A DNA stretch of 48,371 bases from positions 1 to 48,371 of the forward strand of contig JAJPJQ010000043.1 in assembly GCA_021324155.1 (NCBI GenBank). Direction: 5' to 3'. Numbering within the stretch: position 1 is the first letter of the stretch; each line of letters opens with the position of its first letter. Shown piece by piece: positions 1-7,688 of the stretch. The stretch is from Pseudomonadota bacterium (GTDB taxonomy: Bacteria; Desulfobacterota; Binatia; UBA9968). The translations under genes and the position numbers were made by a program. The notes under the pieces were generated by a model. That model ran no database searches. It had not been told where the DNA came from and saw only the letters and a list, made by a program, of their open reading frames with translations.

Positions 1-129
1 ACCGCGGTCGCGCTTCGCCGAAAAAGGCTTGTCTTCATTGAGATTTCCCGCCTATTCCCGTGATCTCGCGCGACTTCGCGACTTCGCAAAAATTTCGCCC
101 CCTGACAGAGTTCTTTACACTTGGACATT
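1..129. other. left-edge sequence with no clear gene
   Basis: This stretch lies downstream of the tmRNA 3' end. I see no convincing coding region or terminator. An ATG on the minus strand near 38 could start a gene leaving the window, but it has no ribosome binding site and too little sequence to judge. An eight-base word (cgcgactt) occurs twice in tandem near 68-84. Confidence 0.3.
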
Positions 130-482
130 TGGTGGAGGCGGGGGGAATCGAACCCCCGTCCGAAAACGCTACACCAGCGAGAACTACATGCGTAGCCGGT
201 TTATTAAGTCTCGCCCTTTGGCCGCCAATCGGCAGGCTGCCTCAGGACCAGCCGGTTTGGATCTCGGCCTTCTCCCCTCCGGCAGGAGAGTCGGCCCATC
301 CCACTAATTGACGCCCTATCCGATCCCGTGGGAGAAAACCGGTAGGACGCTAACTGCGGTTAAGCAGCCAGTTTGTACTCGAAATTGTCTGCAGTTAAAT
401 GCAGCCTGTTTGTTTAACGGGATGAACAGGACCCCGGCATGCCTCCCTGACTTGACGTCCCCGTCGAACCCACATCGCCCCC
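130..482 (-). ncRNA. ssrA: transfer-messenger RNA (tmRNA), one-piece
   Basis: Rescues ribosomes stalled on broken mRNAs together with SmpB. The minus strand begins with GGGGGCGATG and the usual tmRNA opening up to GACGTCAAGTC, and ends in a T-arm (GGTTCGATTCC) and acceptor closing with an encoded CCA at 132-130. The tag reading frame is at 392-360 and encodes ADNFEYKLAA followed by TAA. The tag ends in LAA/AA like other proteolysis tags. Length is about 353 nt, normal for a one-piece tmRNA. It lies just downstream of smpB on the same strand, the common pairing of the two partners. Confidence 0.95.
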
Positions 483-491
483 GTACTTGTT

Positions 492-520
492 AATATAAGG
501 TTTCAGGTCTCAGGTTACAA
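492..520 (-). promoter_or_regulatory. candidate sigma70 promoter of tmRNA
   Basis: On the minus strand TTGTAA (520-515) is followed after exactly 17 bases by TATATT (497-492), placing the start about 7-10 bases on, at the 5' end of tmRNA. The spacer and the -35 box fall inside a heptad repeat array, so the repeat appears to have been used as promoter sequence. Predicted from spacing and consensus only. Confidence 0.55.
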
Positions 521-527
521 GTTTCCC
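500..527. repeat. heptad array A (4 units of 7 nt)
   Basis: Four contiguous seven-base units, each beginning GT, two of them GTTTCNN and one GTCTCAG, start at 500, 507, 514 and 521. It is the smallest kind of a repeat family present at eight sites in this window. It overlaps the -35 region of the predicted tmRNA promoter. Confidence 0.55.
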
Positions 528-599
528 GGCAAAAAGCCTCAAAAATCGGCGATTTGCGAACTAAAGGATCGGCGCGGACCAGATACTACGATCCTGAAA

Positions 600-1061
600 C
601 TATTTATTTTTTAGCGCGCGTTCGACCTCGCGCTGCGACGCCTTCTTACGCAGCGTCTCGCGCTTGTCGTAGAGCTTCTTGCCGCGCGCGAGCCCCAGCT
701 CGACCTTGGCGCGGCCGTTTTTAAAGTATAGCCGGAGCGGCACGAGGGTTAAGCCGCGCAGCCGGGTCTTGCCGGCCAGGCGCTCGATTTCCTTTTTATG
801 CAGTAGGAGCTTGCGCGTGCGTGTGGGCTCGTGGTTGAACTGGCTCGCGGCGAAGTAGGGATTGATGTGCGCGTTGATCAGCACCGCCTCGCCGCGGACG
901 ATGCGCGCGTAGCTGTCGGATAGATTCGCCTTTCCGTCGCGCAGCGATTTCACCTCGCTGCCGACGAGCACAAGCCCCGCCTCGTAAGTCTCCTCGATAA
1001 AGTAGTCGAACCGCGCGCGGCGGTTGACGGCGATATCTTTTTCATCTTCGGCGCGCGGCAT
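600..1061 (-). CDS. smpB: SsrA-binding protein SmpB
   Basis: Small RNA-binding protein that delivers tmRNA to stalled ribosomes. 153 aa, the usual family length. It shows the OB-barrel core with the family signatures GSEVKSLRDGKANL (about 34-47) and YFKNGRAKVELGLARGKKLYDKR (about 112-134), and the basic C-terminal tail (from about 135) that enters the mRNA channel. tmRNA follows on the same strand about 118 nt downstream. The start at 1061 gives the normal N-terminus; a weak purine stretch lies upstream. Identification is secure. Confidence 0.97.
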   Translation of the reverse strand: MPRAEDEKDIAVNRRARFDYFIEETYEAGLVLVGSEVKSLRDGKANLSDSYARIVRGEAVLINAHINPYFAASQFNHEPTRTRKLLLHKKEIERLAGKTRLRGLTLVPLRLYFKNGRAKVELGLARGKKLYDKRETLRKKASQREVERALKNK

Positions 1062-1140
1062 AAGAAGGATGATCTTAAAGGCTGAGACGGGCGCGAAGCA
1101 AGGCGGGGAAAGCTCGACCGGCGATCCAGCGAAGCGCCGA

Positions 1141-2040
1141 TCATCGCAAAAATAGCCGCCCCGGGGTCAATCCCATCTGCTCCAGGGCCTTGTAGCCGCA
1201 GAGGCCGAACGGGTTCGCCATCGTCTCCTGCATCTCGAAATGGTTGTAGCCGTTGCCGAGCAGGAACTCGATCGGCTTGCCGGCGGCTTTGACCGCGGCG
1301 GCGAACTCGCGCGTCTGGCGCTGGAACTCCGGCGTCTCGAGCGTGCCGTGCCCGACGATGAGCGGCGTATGGAGCTTGTCGAGATGCCGCTGCGTGCTGA
1401 GCTTCTCTTCGCTCTCGTCGTCGAATTTGACGTACTGGCCGCGCTTGGAAAGCCGCACCGCTTTGAGGTCGAACATGCCGCTGATGAGGATCGCGCCTTT
1501 GAGCACGTTGCGCGGCAAATCGAATTCTTTCTCCCAGTCGGTGATCGTCACGGTGCCGCCGAGATGCGCGCCGGACGAATGTCCGGCGAGATAGATGCGG
1601 TTGGGATCGCCGCCGAAGCTCGCCGCGTTTTTACATACCCAGGCGACCGCCCGGCGCACCTGGTCGGCCATCACCATGAGATTTCCGCCGACATCGGTCA
1701 CGGCCGCAAAGTCGGGGACGACGAAATGCGCGCCGGCAGCGGCATACATCTCCGCCATGTAGGAGGATTCGCTCGCGCGGCCGTTTTTCCACGCGCCGCC
1801 GTGGATGAAAATGCGCACCGGCGCATTCGCGCGGTCGGTTTTATAGATGTCGAGCTTCTCGATCTCGGTCGGCCCGTAGGCGGCGCGCTCGGGCTGGCCG
1901 AGTCGCTTCAGCGCCCGCTCGCATGCCGCCATGCGCCGCTTGCGGATCTCGTCCCGGTTCGCCGCGTAGACGGCCTGGTCGTAGGCGTCGTCGAGTTCCT
2001 TCTGATCCATGTCGAGCCACACGATCGGTCCCTTGGCCAT
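1141..2040 (-). CDS. alpha/beta hydrolase, kynurenine formamidase-like
   Basis: Predicted serine hydrolase of 299 aa, cytoplasmic (no signal peptide). The oxyanion motif HGGAW is at about 80-84, the nucleophile elbow GHSSG has Ser155, the acid is probably Glu235 in a GTLETPEF segment where relatives have Asp, and the histidine is H267. HGGxW plus GHSxGAH is typical of arylformamidase/BD-FAE esterases, which open N-formylkynurenine or similar amides and esters. I chose the ATG at 2040 because AAGGAGAAGAG precedes it; a longer frame to 2118 would run into the upstream gene. It is the last gene of a four-gene unit, 28 nt after a binding protein. The true substrate is unknown. Confidence 0.85.
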   Translation of the reverse strand: MAKGPIVWLDMDQKELDDAYDQAVYAANRDEIRKRRMAACERALKRLGQPERAAYGPTEIEKLDIYKTDRANAPVRIFIHGGAWKNGRASESSYMAEMYAAAGAHFVVPDFAAVTDVGGNLMVMADQVRRAVAWVCKNAASFGGDPNRIYLAGHSSGAHLGGTVTITDWEKEFDLPRNVLKGAILISGMFDLKAVRLSKRGQYVKFDDESEEKLSTQRHLDKLHTPLIVGHGTLETPEFQRQTREFAAAVKAAGKPIEFLLGNGYNHFEMQETMANPFGLCGYKALEQMGLTPGRLFLR

Positions 2041-2068
2041 TCTCTTCTCCTTGTCTCGTTCTGCTGCG

Positions 2069-3058
2069 TTATTTTTCGTAAAGCTTTTTAATAAAGCCTT
2101 CAGCCTCGAGCTCGGCAACGATGCTGGCGTCGATAAAATTTTCGGGCTTGAGTTTGTCGGCCTGGGGGAGAGTCGCGGATAATTGTTTGAGAGTGAACTC
2201 GATTGTCTTGGGATCGGGCGAGGGGTTTCGCTCCAGGGTGTCTTTATAGAGATCGAAGGTCTTGTTCAAGATTTCTTCGTCTTGGGTTTTCAAGTACGTG
2301 CGCAACACCTTCGTCGTAAAGCCCCGATCCGTCTTCGCCGTCTTGATCCCCTCGATCCAGCCTTTCATGAAACGCTTGACGATATCTCTTTTGCTTTGCA
2401 GGTACGCTTTGGTGACGATGATGGCGCCGTTGGGAGAACGGATCGGCAGTTGGCTGAGCTTGATGACGGTATGGAAGCCCAATTTTTCCGCCTGAAAGGC
2501 GGTGTCTCCCGTCAAGATGGCGCCGTCGACCAGGCCGCTCGTCATCGCGCCGAGCCGCTCGGGCAGTCCGCCCGATTGAATGATGGTCACGTCTTTGTCC
2601 GGTATGAGGTTGAGATGACGCAGCGCTTCGCGCAGCGCTTGATCCGACAGCGATCCGATGCGGTCGCTGCCGATTTTTTTCCCCTTCAGCTCTTCCGGCT
2701 TGGTAATCTTCGGGCCGGTCATGATTCCGTGCAGCAGGCGGTTCGTGACGACTCCGATCGCCACGATCTCCGCGCCCCGGCTCCAGGCGGTCAGCGCCGG
2801 GGTAGCGCTCATGTTCGCTATCTCCACTTGCCCGGAAAGCAGCGCCGGCAGGACGACGGAGCCGGACGTGATGTAAATCGGCTGGACATCGAGCTGATAT
2901 TTTTTGAAATACCCGCCCTGCTGGGCGATCCAGAGCGGGCTATAGTTGGGAGAGAGCGCGGCGTACGGAACGTTCAGCGTCTGGGCTTCCGCCGTCGCAG
3001 CCGAGAGAGCGAAGACAAAAAACAGCGCGGCGAAAAGTTTGGTGAGACTTGTCGGCAT
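2069..3058 (-). CDS. NMT1/THI5-type ABC transporter substrate-binding protein
   Basis: Periplasmic binding protein of 329 aa. A signal peptide occupies about residues 1-25 and ends at AEAQ. The mature part opens with the family pattern of a short beta strand, then SPLWIAQQGGYFKKYQLDV, and later carries LKGKKIGSDRIGSLSDQALREALR, both typical of the SsuA/NrtA/NMT1 group that binds small organic acids, sulfonates or pyrimidines. No permease or ATPase gene is next to it. It sits between isochorismatase-like and hydrolase genes in one unit (gaps of 42 and 28 nt), which suggests that it collects the substrate those enzymes use. The ligand is not predictable from sequence. Confidence 0.9.
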   Translation of the reverse strand: MPTSLTKLFAALFFVFALSAATAEAQTLNVPYAALSPNYSPLWIAQQGGYFKKYQLDVQPIYITSGSVVLPALLSGQVEIANMSATPALTAWSRGAEIVAIGVVTNRLLHGIMTGPKITKPEELKGKKIGSDRIGSLSDQALREALRHLNLIPDKDVTIIQSGGLPERLGAMTSGLVDGAILTGDTAFQAEKLGFHTVIKLSQLPIRSPNGAIIVTKAYLQSKRDIVKRFMKGWIEGIKTAKTDRGFTTKVLRTYLKTQDEEILNKTFDLYKDTLERNPSPDPKTIEFTLKQLSATLPQADKLKPENFIDASIVAELEAEGFIKKLYEK

Positions 3059-3100
3059 TGCCTTCTCCTATGTTCGGAGAAAAAGAACGCTCTTACCCGA

Positions 3101-3718
3101 CTATCTCTGGAGGCCTTCGGCGGCTCTTCTTTTTTGCGTAAAGAAAATCTCCTCGGAGTTGGCGACGGTCACGTTGAAATTATAGGCCGTCGAACGGAAT
3201 TGCCTGAGCGCCATGGCGTGGCCTTCGGCGCTTTTGGCATGGATGCAATCCTCCGGCACCACGGTGAAATAGTTCCTGATGTGAAAGCCGATGACCGCGT
3301 GATACACGCAGTTGTTCGAGCCGATTCCGGTGACCACGATCGTGTCCCGGCACGGCCGCAGGTCGAACTTTTCCAAAACCGAATCCATCGACGTCTTGAA
3401 AAAGCAGTCGTGGGAAGTCTTCTGCACCACGGGCTCGCCGGGCAGCGGCACGAGCTCGGGGACGAAATCCACTGCGGGAGTGTTTTCGAGCAAGGCATAC
3501 TTCCGGCCGAAGACGGTAAACTCGGGATGGTCTTTGGATCGCACCGATTGCACGTGAATGACTTTGCCGTCGGCGCTGCGGAATCGATCGAGCAGGCGGC
3601 GGATCGACGCGATCGTGGGTTTGACGGTCGGGCCATGCCCCTCGCATCCTTCGGCCTGCATGTCGACGATGACCAAAGCGCTCGATTCCGGAGTTAGCTC
3701 AATTCTCTTTTCGTTCAT
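3101..3718 (-). CDS. isochorismatase-like cysteine hydrolase
   Basis: 205 aa, usual length for this amidohydrolase family. The catalytic triad is visible: Asp19 in LVIVDMQ, Lys100 in VVQKTSHDCFF and Cys137 in TGIGSNNCVYHAV. Family members hydrolyse isochorismate, nicotinamide, N-carbamoylsarcosine, biuret or other amides; the motif spectrum here does not choose between them. The start at 3718 follows AAAGGAGG with normal spacing; upstream in-frame ATGs lack one. It lies 42 nt before the NMT1-type binding protein gene and 99 nt after the VOC gene on the same strand, so a joint catabolic role is likely (inference). Confidence 0.88.
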   Translation of the reverse strand: MNEKRIELTPESSALVIVDMQAEGCEGHGPTVKPTIASIRRLLDRFRSADGKVIHVQSVRSKDHPEFTVFGRKYALLENTPAVDFVPELVPLPGEPVVQKTSHDCFFKTSMDSVLEKFDLRPCRDTIVVTGIGSNNCVYHAVIGFHIRNYFTVVPEDCIHAKSAEGHAMALRQFRSTAYNFNVTVANSEEIFFTQKRRAAEGLQR

Positions 3719-3817
3719 TGCGCGCCTCCTTTGCCCGATAGCCCACATCCTCGCCTCCATAAGAGCGGAATGAGTGAGGATGGCCGGTTACAGCTTACTG
3801 CATAGACGACCCGCGGA

Positions 3818-4633
3818 TCACCGGTCCGTGACGTCGATCAAAACGCCGTCCGGGTCGGCCATATGAAATTGGCCGAGCGGGCATTTGGCGAACAGTTTCA
3901 GTCTCGCCTCGCCCTCGGGGCCCGCGTCGGCGCCCGTCGGATTCGGCGCCATCACCGCCCGTTCGCGTTTCACTTTTTCGAGCTCGCTTTTTACCGCCGC
4001 CACGCTTTCGACCTTGAAGCCGATATGATCCAACGCCGGTCTTTCGATACCGGTGCCGGCAAAATCCGTTATGTCCCACGGCATGATGACGAAGACGACC
4101 TTGCCGTCCGACAGGTAGAAATTGGGATCGTCGGCGGGCTTCTCCATTTCGGCGAGCTCGAAGACGTTTCGGTAGAACTTCGCCAGCCCGGCCGGATCGA
4201 CGGCCCGCAAGGCGAGGTGTTTGACGTGACGTTTTTGCTCCCGGTCCGCCTCGACGTAGGCGTCGGCCCGGTTTTCCATATTACTTTGGGAAAGATCGAA
4301 GACGTTGCCCGCCGGATCGTGCGTGCTGACGCCGGCGAAGGGCCGGGTGCTCGGCCGCTTCAGGACTTTGATCGATGGATAATCCTTTTTTAATCGATCG
4401 TAGACCGTGTCCATGTCTTCGACCTCGAAGCCGAAATGATCGAGCCCCGCCTGCCGGCCGGCCTTCCCTTTTCGCGGGTTGATATTCATGCCGACATAGC
4501 CGTCCCGAACGACGACCGCCCCGAACGGCCTCGCGTTCTGAGACGGCTTCATGCCGAACATGCCTTCATAAAATCTTCCGAGCAGCGTGTACTGATCGCT
4601 CACAATGGCGACGTGCTTGAGCTTGGCGAACAT
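3818..4633 (-). CDS. two-domain VOC (glyoxalase/extradiol dioxygenase-like) protein
   Basis: 271 aa made of two vicinal-oxygen-chelate domains. Domain 1 (about 1-115) has candidate metal ligands His7, His66 and Asp113; domain 2 (about 136-271) has His139, His203 and Asp267. The last ligand, usually Glu in VOC enzymes, is Asp in both halves. The architecture and length match type I extradiol dioxygenases and related glyoxalase-fold enzymes, but the activity is open. The start at 4633 is preceded by GGAGG; the longer frame to 4729 reads through a promoter. It is the first gene of the four-gene unit running down to 1141. Confidence 0.85.
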   Translation of the reverse strand: MFAKLKHVAIVSDQYTLLGRFYEGMFGMKPSQNARPFGAVVVRDGYVGMNINPRKGKAGRQAGLDHFGFEVEDMDTVYDRLKKDYPSIKVLKRPSTRPFAGVSTHDPAGNVFDLSQSNMENRADAYVEADREQKRHVKHLALRAVDPAGLAKFYRNVFELAEMEKPADDPNFYLSDGKVVFVIMPWDITDFAGTGIERPALDHIGFKVESVAAVKSELEKVKRERAVMAPNPTGADAGPEGEARLKLFAKCPLGQFHMADPDGVLIDVTDR

Positions 4634-4657
4634 CTTCGTCCCTCCTTCTTTGTTCCG

Positions 4658-4686
4658 GGAATATGCGAATGCGAAATTTTTGTCAA
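4658..4686 (-). promoter_or_regulatory. candidate promoter of the VOC-isochorismatase-SBP-hydrolase unit
   Basis: The minus strand has TTGACA (4686-4681), 17 bases, then TATTCC (4663-4658), within an AT-rich stretch. A start near 4651 would give a leader of about 18 nt to the VOC start codon at 4633. Consensus match is good at -35, moderate at -10. Confidence 0.5.
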
Positions 4687-4818
4687 ATATCGTTTCAAAT
4701 AAGTTCCTTATAAGCCCTCTATGCGCCACAACAAGGCCCCCTTGTCAGCCCTCGGCAAGCCTGCTAAGCCCATTTTAGGAATTCGGTCGAGACCAATTAA
4801 CCAAGAGGAGGAGGATAT

Positions 4819-5121
4819 ATGATGAAGTTGCTAGGCGTGTTGATGGTTTCTCTGTTCCTGGCGTCGGCGGCCGCCGCGGCGGGCCCGAAGGACTACCAGG
4901 TTACCGGACCCGTTCTCAACGTGACGGACGACGTGATCACGGTGCAAAAAGGCACCGAGAAATGGGAGATCGGCCGCGACAAGTCGACCAAGATCGATGG
5001 CGACTTGAAGAAAGGCTCTAAGGTCACGATTCACTACAACATGACCGCGACCAAGGTCGAGGTCAAAGACGCCGGCAAGTCGAAGACCGACATGAAGTCG
5101 TCGGAGAAGAAAACCAAGTAG
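4819..5121 (+). CDS. small secreted protein, beta-rich, function unknown
   Basis: 100 aa with a clear signal peptide (about 1-21, ending AAAAA-G). The mature part reads as a short barrel-like domain: alternating hydrophobic strands around VTGPVLNVTDDVITVQ and GSKVTIHYNMTATKVEV, followed by a lysine/serine-rich tail. This pattern resembles periplasmic proteins of the DUF5666/OB-fold kind, but I cannot name a family with certainty. A strong site (AAGAGGAGGAGG) precedes the ATG at 4819 and an intrinsic terminator follows, so it is a single-gene transcript. Confidence 0.75.
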   Translation: MMKLLGVLMVSLFLASAAAAAGPKDYQVTGPVLNVTDDVITVQKGTEKWEIGRDKSTKIDGDLKKGSKVTIHYNMTATKVEVKDAGKSKTDMKSSEKKTK

Positions 5122-5150
5122 CGATTCGACTCGCTGCGATTGGAAATTAA

Positions 5151-5184
5151 AGGCCGCTTTCGGTCATCGAAAGCGGCCTTTTTT
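5151..5184 (+). terminator. intrinsic terminator after the small secreted protein gene
   Basis: A perfect 12-bp stem (5151-5162 with 5168-5179) closes a five-base loop and is followed by a run of T to 5184 on the plus strand. It starts 29 nt after the stop codon at 5121. Confidence 0.88.
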
Positions 5185-5185
5185 C

Positions 5186-5262
5186 GTTTCGGGTTTCGAG
5201 TCGGGAGCGAGTCGAGTCTTGTTCTTGCGCGAAACTCGGAACCAGAAAGTCGAAACTATCGG
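5186..5262. repeat. heptad array F (11 units of 7 nt, two arms)
   Basis: Seventy-seven bases in strict seven-base phase. The left units begin GTTTCGN (5186, 5193) and GTCGGGA (5200); the right units end in GAAA or GGAA (5228, 5235, 5242, 5249). The two arms are of opposite sense (TTTCG against CGAAA) and can pair. The array ends two bases from the stop codon of the TenA/PqqC-like gene at 5264. Confidence 0.7.
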
Positions 5263-5263
5263 C

Positions 5264-6013
5264 TCAATACCCGCGCCGCGGCGCGTCGAAGGCGGCTTGC
5301 AGACAGACGCCGTGCAGATCGACGGCCGTGAGGCCGCAGTATTCCAGCGTGTAGCCCGGCCGCGCTTGCGCCATGCCGTCTTCGATGAGCGTTTTCAGCA
5401 CCAGGCGGCGAAAGCTGCCGTGGCCCATCACGCCCTCGTGCTCTTTGAGGTCCGCCTCCTCGTGGGTCGAGAAGTAAACCGCCTGCTCGCGCGTGAGGCC
5501 GTAGTGCGTCGTCAGCGCCTTGAAAAAATCCGCGGACCAGTAGCCGGTCTGCTCTTCGGTGGCGCCGGCGGCGTAGAACTCGGCCATCGTGCCTTCCCAT
5601 AATAGCGAGCGCTTGAAATCGAGCTTGGCGCGGAACTCGGCGAGCATCGGCGCGAGAAATATCTCGTCCTCGCCGATGCCGAGTGCCTTCGCAGTCTCCA
5701 CCACGACGTGTACGTGTCCCGGCGGCTTGGGGTGGATCAGCTCGTCGGCCAGTTTTTCCGCCATGCGCGCCATCAACTCTTTGTGCTTGCGGAAAAACGC
5801 GATGTGCTTGTGGTAGGACGCGGCCTCGACGGTGTTGATCTCGATCGTATACGAGCCCCAGTTCTGGAAAAAGATTCTGAGCTGTTCCCGCGACAGTTTG
5901 CCGGCGCGCAGCTGCTGCATGAACGGCGACTCGGTCACGCGCGCGCGCCAGCGCGCGGCGACTTTGCGATAGTGCTCCTGAACGAATTGATCGGCGTCGT
6001 GGCTCGATGTCAT
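5264..6013 (-). CDS. TenA/PqqC-like heme-oxygenase-fold protein, possible diiron enzyme
   Basis: 249 aa all-helical protein. N-terminal FFQNWGSYTIE and the central SLLWEGTMAEFYAAG segment place it in the TenA/PqqC/heme-oxygenase-like superfamily. Candidate metal ligands are Glu91 and His94 (or His100), Glu140 or Glu145, and His184-Asp188-His192, as in heme-oxygenase-like diiron oxidases. The final His is one residue later than the H-x3-D-x2-H spacing I recall for that group. It has no mid-protein cysteine, so thiaminase II (TenA) chemistry is unlikely. It follows an NMT1/THI5-type binding protein by 13 nt. The substrate is unknown. Confidence 0.8.
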   Translation of the reverse strand: MTSSHDADQFVQEHYRKVAARWRARVTESPFMQQLRAGKLSREQLRIFFQNWGSYTIEINTVEAASYHKHIAFFRKHKELMARMAEKLADELIHPKPPGHVHVVVETAKALGIGEDEIFLAPMLAEFRAKLDFKRSLLWEGTMAEFYAAGATEEQTGYWSADFFKALTTHYGLTREQAVYFSTHEEADLKEHEGVMGHGSFRRLVLKTLIEDGMAQARPGYTLEYCGLTAVDLHGVCLQAAFDAPRRGY

Positions 6014-6026
6014 GACTCCTGCTCCA

Positions 6027-7001
6027 TCATCTTATCCCCAACTCGTGATTCACTTCGCGCTGGAGCGAGAAGTCGAAAATCTTCGCGGCCGCGACCGGCT
6101 TCGGCAGCTTCAGCAATTCCGCGTCGGCCTTAAGAAACTCATCGACCTCTTTATCGGAAGGAATGCCCTGGGTCGTGAACGCCGCTTTCGAAATTCGGTA
6201 CGACTCGAGCGCGACGGGATATTCGACGCGCTGGAATTTGGCCAGGATCTCGCTCGTTCCCTGCTCGTTTTCGAAAAAATACCGCCCCGCTTTCGCCCGC
6301 GCGCGTAGAATGCGCCGCAGCAGGTCGCGGCGCTCGGCCAGAAGCTTGTCCGTCACCGCCGTGCCGTTCTGCAGGTTCACGTCTTCCAGCGCCGAGCCCA
6401 GGACCGTCATGTGGTATTTGTCGCGCGCAAGAATGACCGTCGGCGGCGACAGCGCGGCGGCGTCGATCGCTCCGGCGACCAGGCTTTGCAGCTGCGCGGG
6501 CACGTCGCCGCCGACGATCACGGTAACGTCCTTCTCCGGGTCCAATCCGCCCTTGCGCAGCAGGCGCGCCGCCGCCGTGTGCTGCGAGCCGCCCAGCGTC
6601 GTCGTGCCGAGCCGGGAATTTTTCAGAGCGGCGATCGACTTGATGTTCGGCCGGGCGACCAGCCAAAAGAGGTTGCGCTTTAGACTCACGGTAAGAGTTT
6701 TGAGCGGCAGATCGGTGCGCTCCATTGCCCGGATCACGGTGCCGACGCCGTTGCTCGCCTGTACCTGCCCGCTCAAAGCCGCTGCCATGGCCACGTTGCC
6801 GCGGATCTGGACCAGGTCGACCTCGAGACCTTCCTCGCGAAAAAATCCTTTCTCTTTCGCGATATAGAGATCGATCGACGCGATGCTGCGGCTCGGAATC
6901 GAAAAGACGATTTTCTCGAGCGCCTGTCCCCACGCCGCCGCGGCATGCACGAGCAAAATCGCAGCGAGCAGAAAACCGCGGTGGAAAAAAAATTTATCCA
7001 T
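6027..7001 (-). CDS. NMT1/THI5-type ABC transporter substrate-binding protein
   Basis: 324 aa with a signal peptide (about 1-26, ending AAWGQ). After it come IDLYIAKEKGFFREEGLEVDLVQ and an LKNSRLGTTTLGGSQHTAAARLLRKGGLDPEKDV block, both characteristic of SsuA/NMT1-like binding proteins. There is no permease or ATPase nearby. The TenA/PqqC-like gene follows after 13 nt, an association reminiscent of the ThiY-TenA pyrimidine salvage pair, although that enzyme lacks the TenA cysteine. A DUF502 gene lies 17 nt upstream on the same strand, so all three may be cotranscribed. Confidence 0.9.
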   Translation of the reverse strand: MDKFFFHRGFLLAAILLVHAAAAWGQALEKIVFSIPSRSIASIDLYIAKEKGFFREEGLEVDLVQIRGNVAMAAALSGQVQASNGVGTVIRAMERTDLPLKTLTVSLKRNLFWLVARPNIKSIAALKNSRLGTTTLGGSQHTAAARLLRKGGLDPEKDVTVIVGGDVPAQLQSLVAGAIDAAALSPPTVILARDKYHMTVLGSALEDVNLQNGTAVTDKLLAERRDLLRRILRARAKAGRYFFENEQGTSEILAKFQRVEYPVALESYRISKAAFTTQGIPSDKEVDEFLKADAELLKLPKPVAAAKIFDFSLQREVNHELGIR

Positions 7002-7018
7002 GTGTGTTACAGCCGCCT

Positions 7019-7651
7019 TTACTTCGACGCGACGAGCGTTGGCTTGTTTTCGGCGGGGCTGATCATGCCGCCGGAGACGATCAGCTTGAACGCCTCTTCC
7101 GGCGTCATCTGGAGCGTTATGACGTCGCGCTCGGGGACGAGGAGATAAAAACCGGCGGTCGGGTTAGGCGTCGTCGGCACGAAGACGTTCACGAGGCGGT
7201 CTTCGGAGAAGCGTCTGAGCTCGCCCGCCGCGTACCCGGTCGCGAAGCCGACGGTGAAAATGCCCTCACGCGGAAATTGGACGAGCACGACGCGGCGCGT
7301 GCCGTTCTCCTGGCTGAAGATATGCTCGACGAGTTTGTGCACGGCGCTGTAGACCCCGCGGAAGACCGGGATGCGAATCAGAAAACCGTCCCACGCGGCC
7401 AGCGCACGGCGCGTCACGGCTCTGGTCGCGAGAAAACCGAGGAAGACGACCAACGACAGCGTGATGATCGCGCTGAGGCCCGGGATCGGCAGGTAGGTCC
7501 TCGGCCGGGCCATTTCGGGAAGCACGTCGAGAAAGCCGTCCATCACGCGAACGATCCAGCCGAGCAGCCAGACCGTGATGACGAGCGGGAGCACCACGAG
7601 GAGACCGGCGAAGAAGTAACGGCGGAGGCGTTCCTTGAATTTTTGCATCAA
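7019..7651 (-). CDS. DUF502 family inner-membrane protein
   Basis: 210 aa. Two strong membrane segments (about 12-35 and 57-80) are followed by a soluble part with the family hallmarks PVFRGVYSAVHKLVEHIF, VVLVQFPREGIFTVGFATG and VFVPTTPNPTAGFYLLVPERDV. The family is widespread in bacteria and plants (LIKE-COV proteins); its biochemical role is not established. The start at 7651 has an adjacent second ATG. It lies 37 nt after the panC stop on the same strand. Confidence 0.92.
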   Translation of the reverse strand: MMQKFKERLRRYFFAGLLVVLPLVITVWLLGWIVRVMDGFLDVLPEMARPRTYLPIPGLSAIITLSLVVFLGFLATRAVTRRALAAWDGFLIRIPVFRGVYSAVHKLVEHIFSQENGTRRVVLVQFPREGIFTVGFATGYAAGELRRFSEDRLVNVFVPTTPNPTAGFYLLVPERDVITLQMTPEEAFKLIVSGGMISPAENKPTLVASK

Positions 7652-7688
7652 GATCGGCGCGTAATTTGAATGGAAAAGCTTACCTTCA

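Noticed and set aside
28..130. Additional heptad array near the left edge
   Set aside because: The repeated word there has an eight-base period over only two copies, so it does not fit the family.
2183..3697. 504-codon plus-strand frame
   Set aside because: It is antisense to the binding protein and isochorismatase genes, both with full motifs and Shine-Dalgarno sites.
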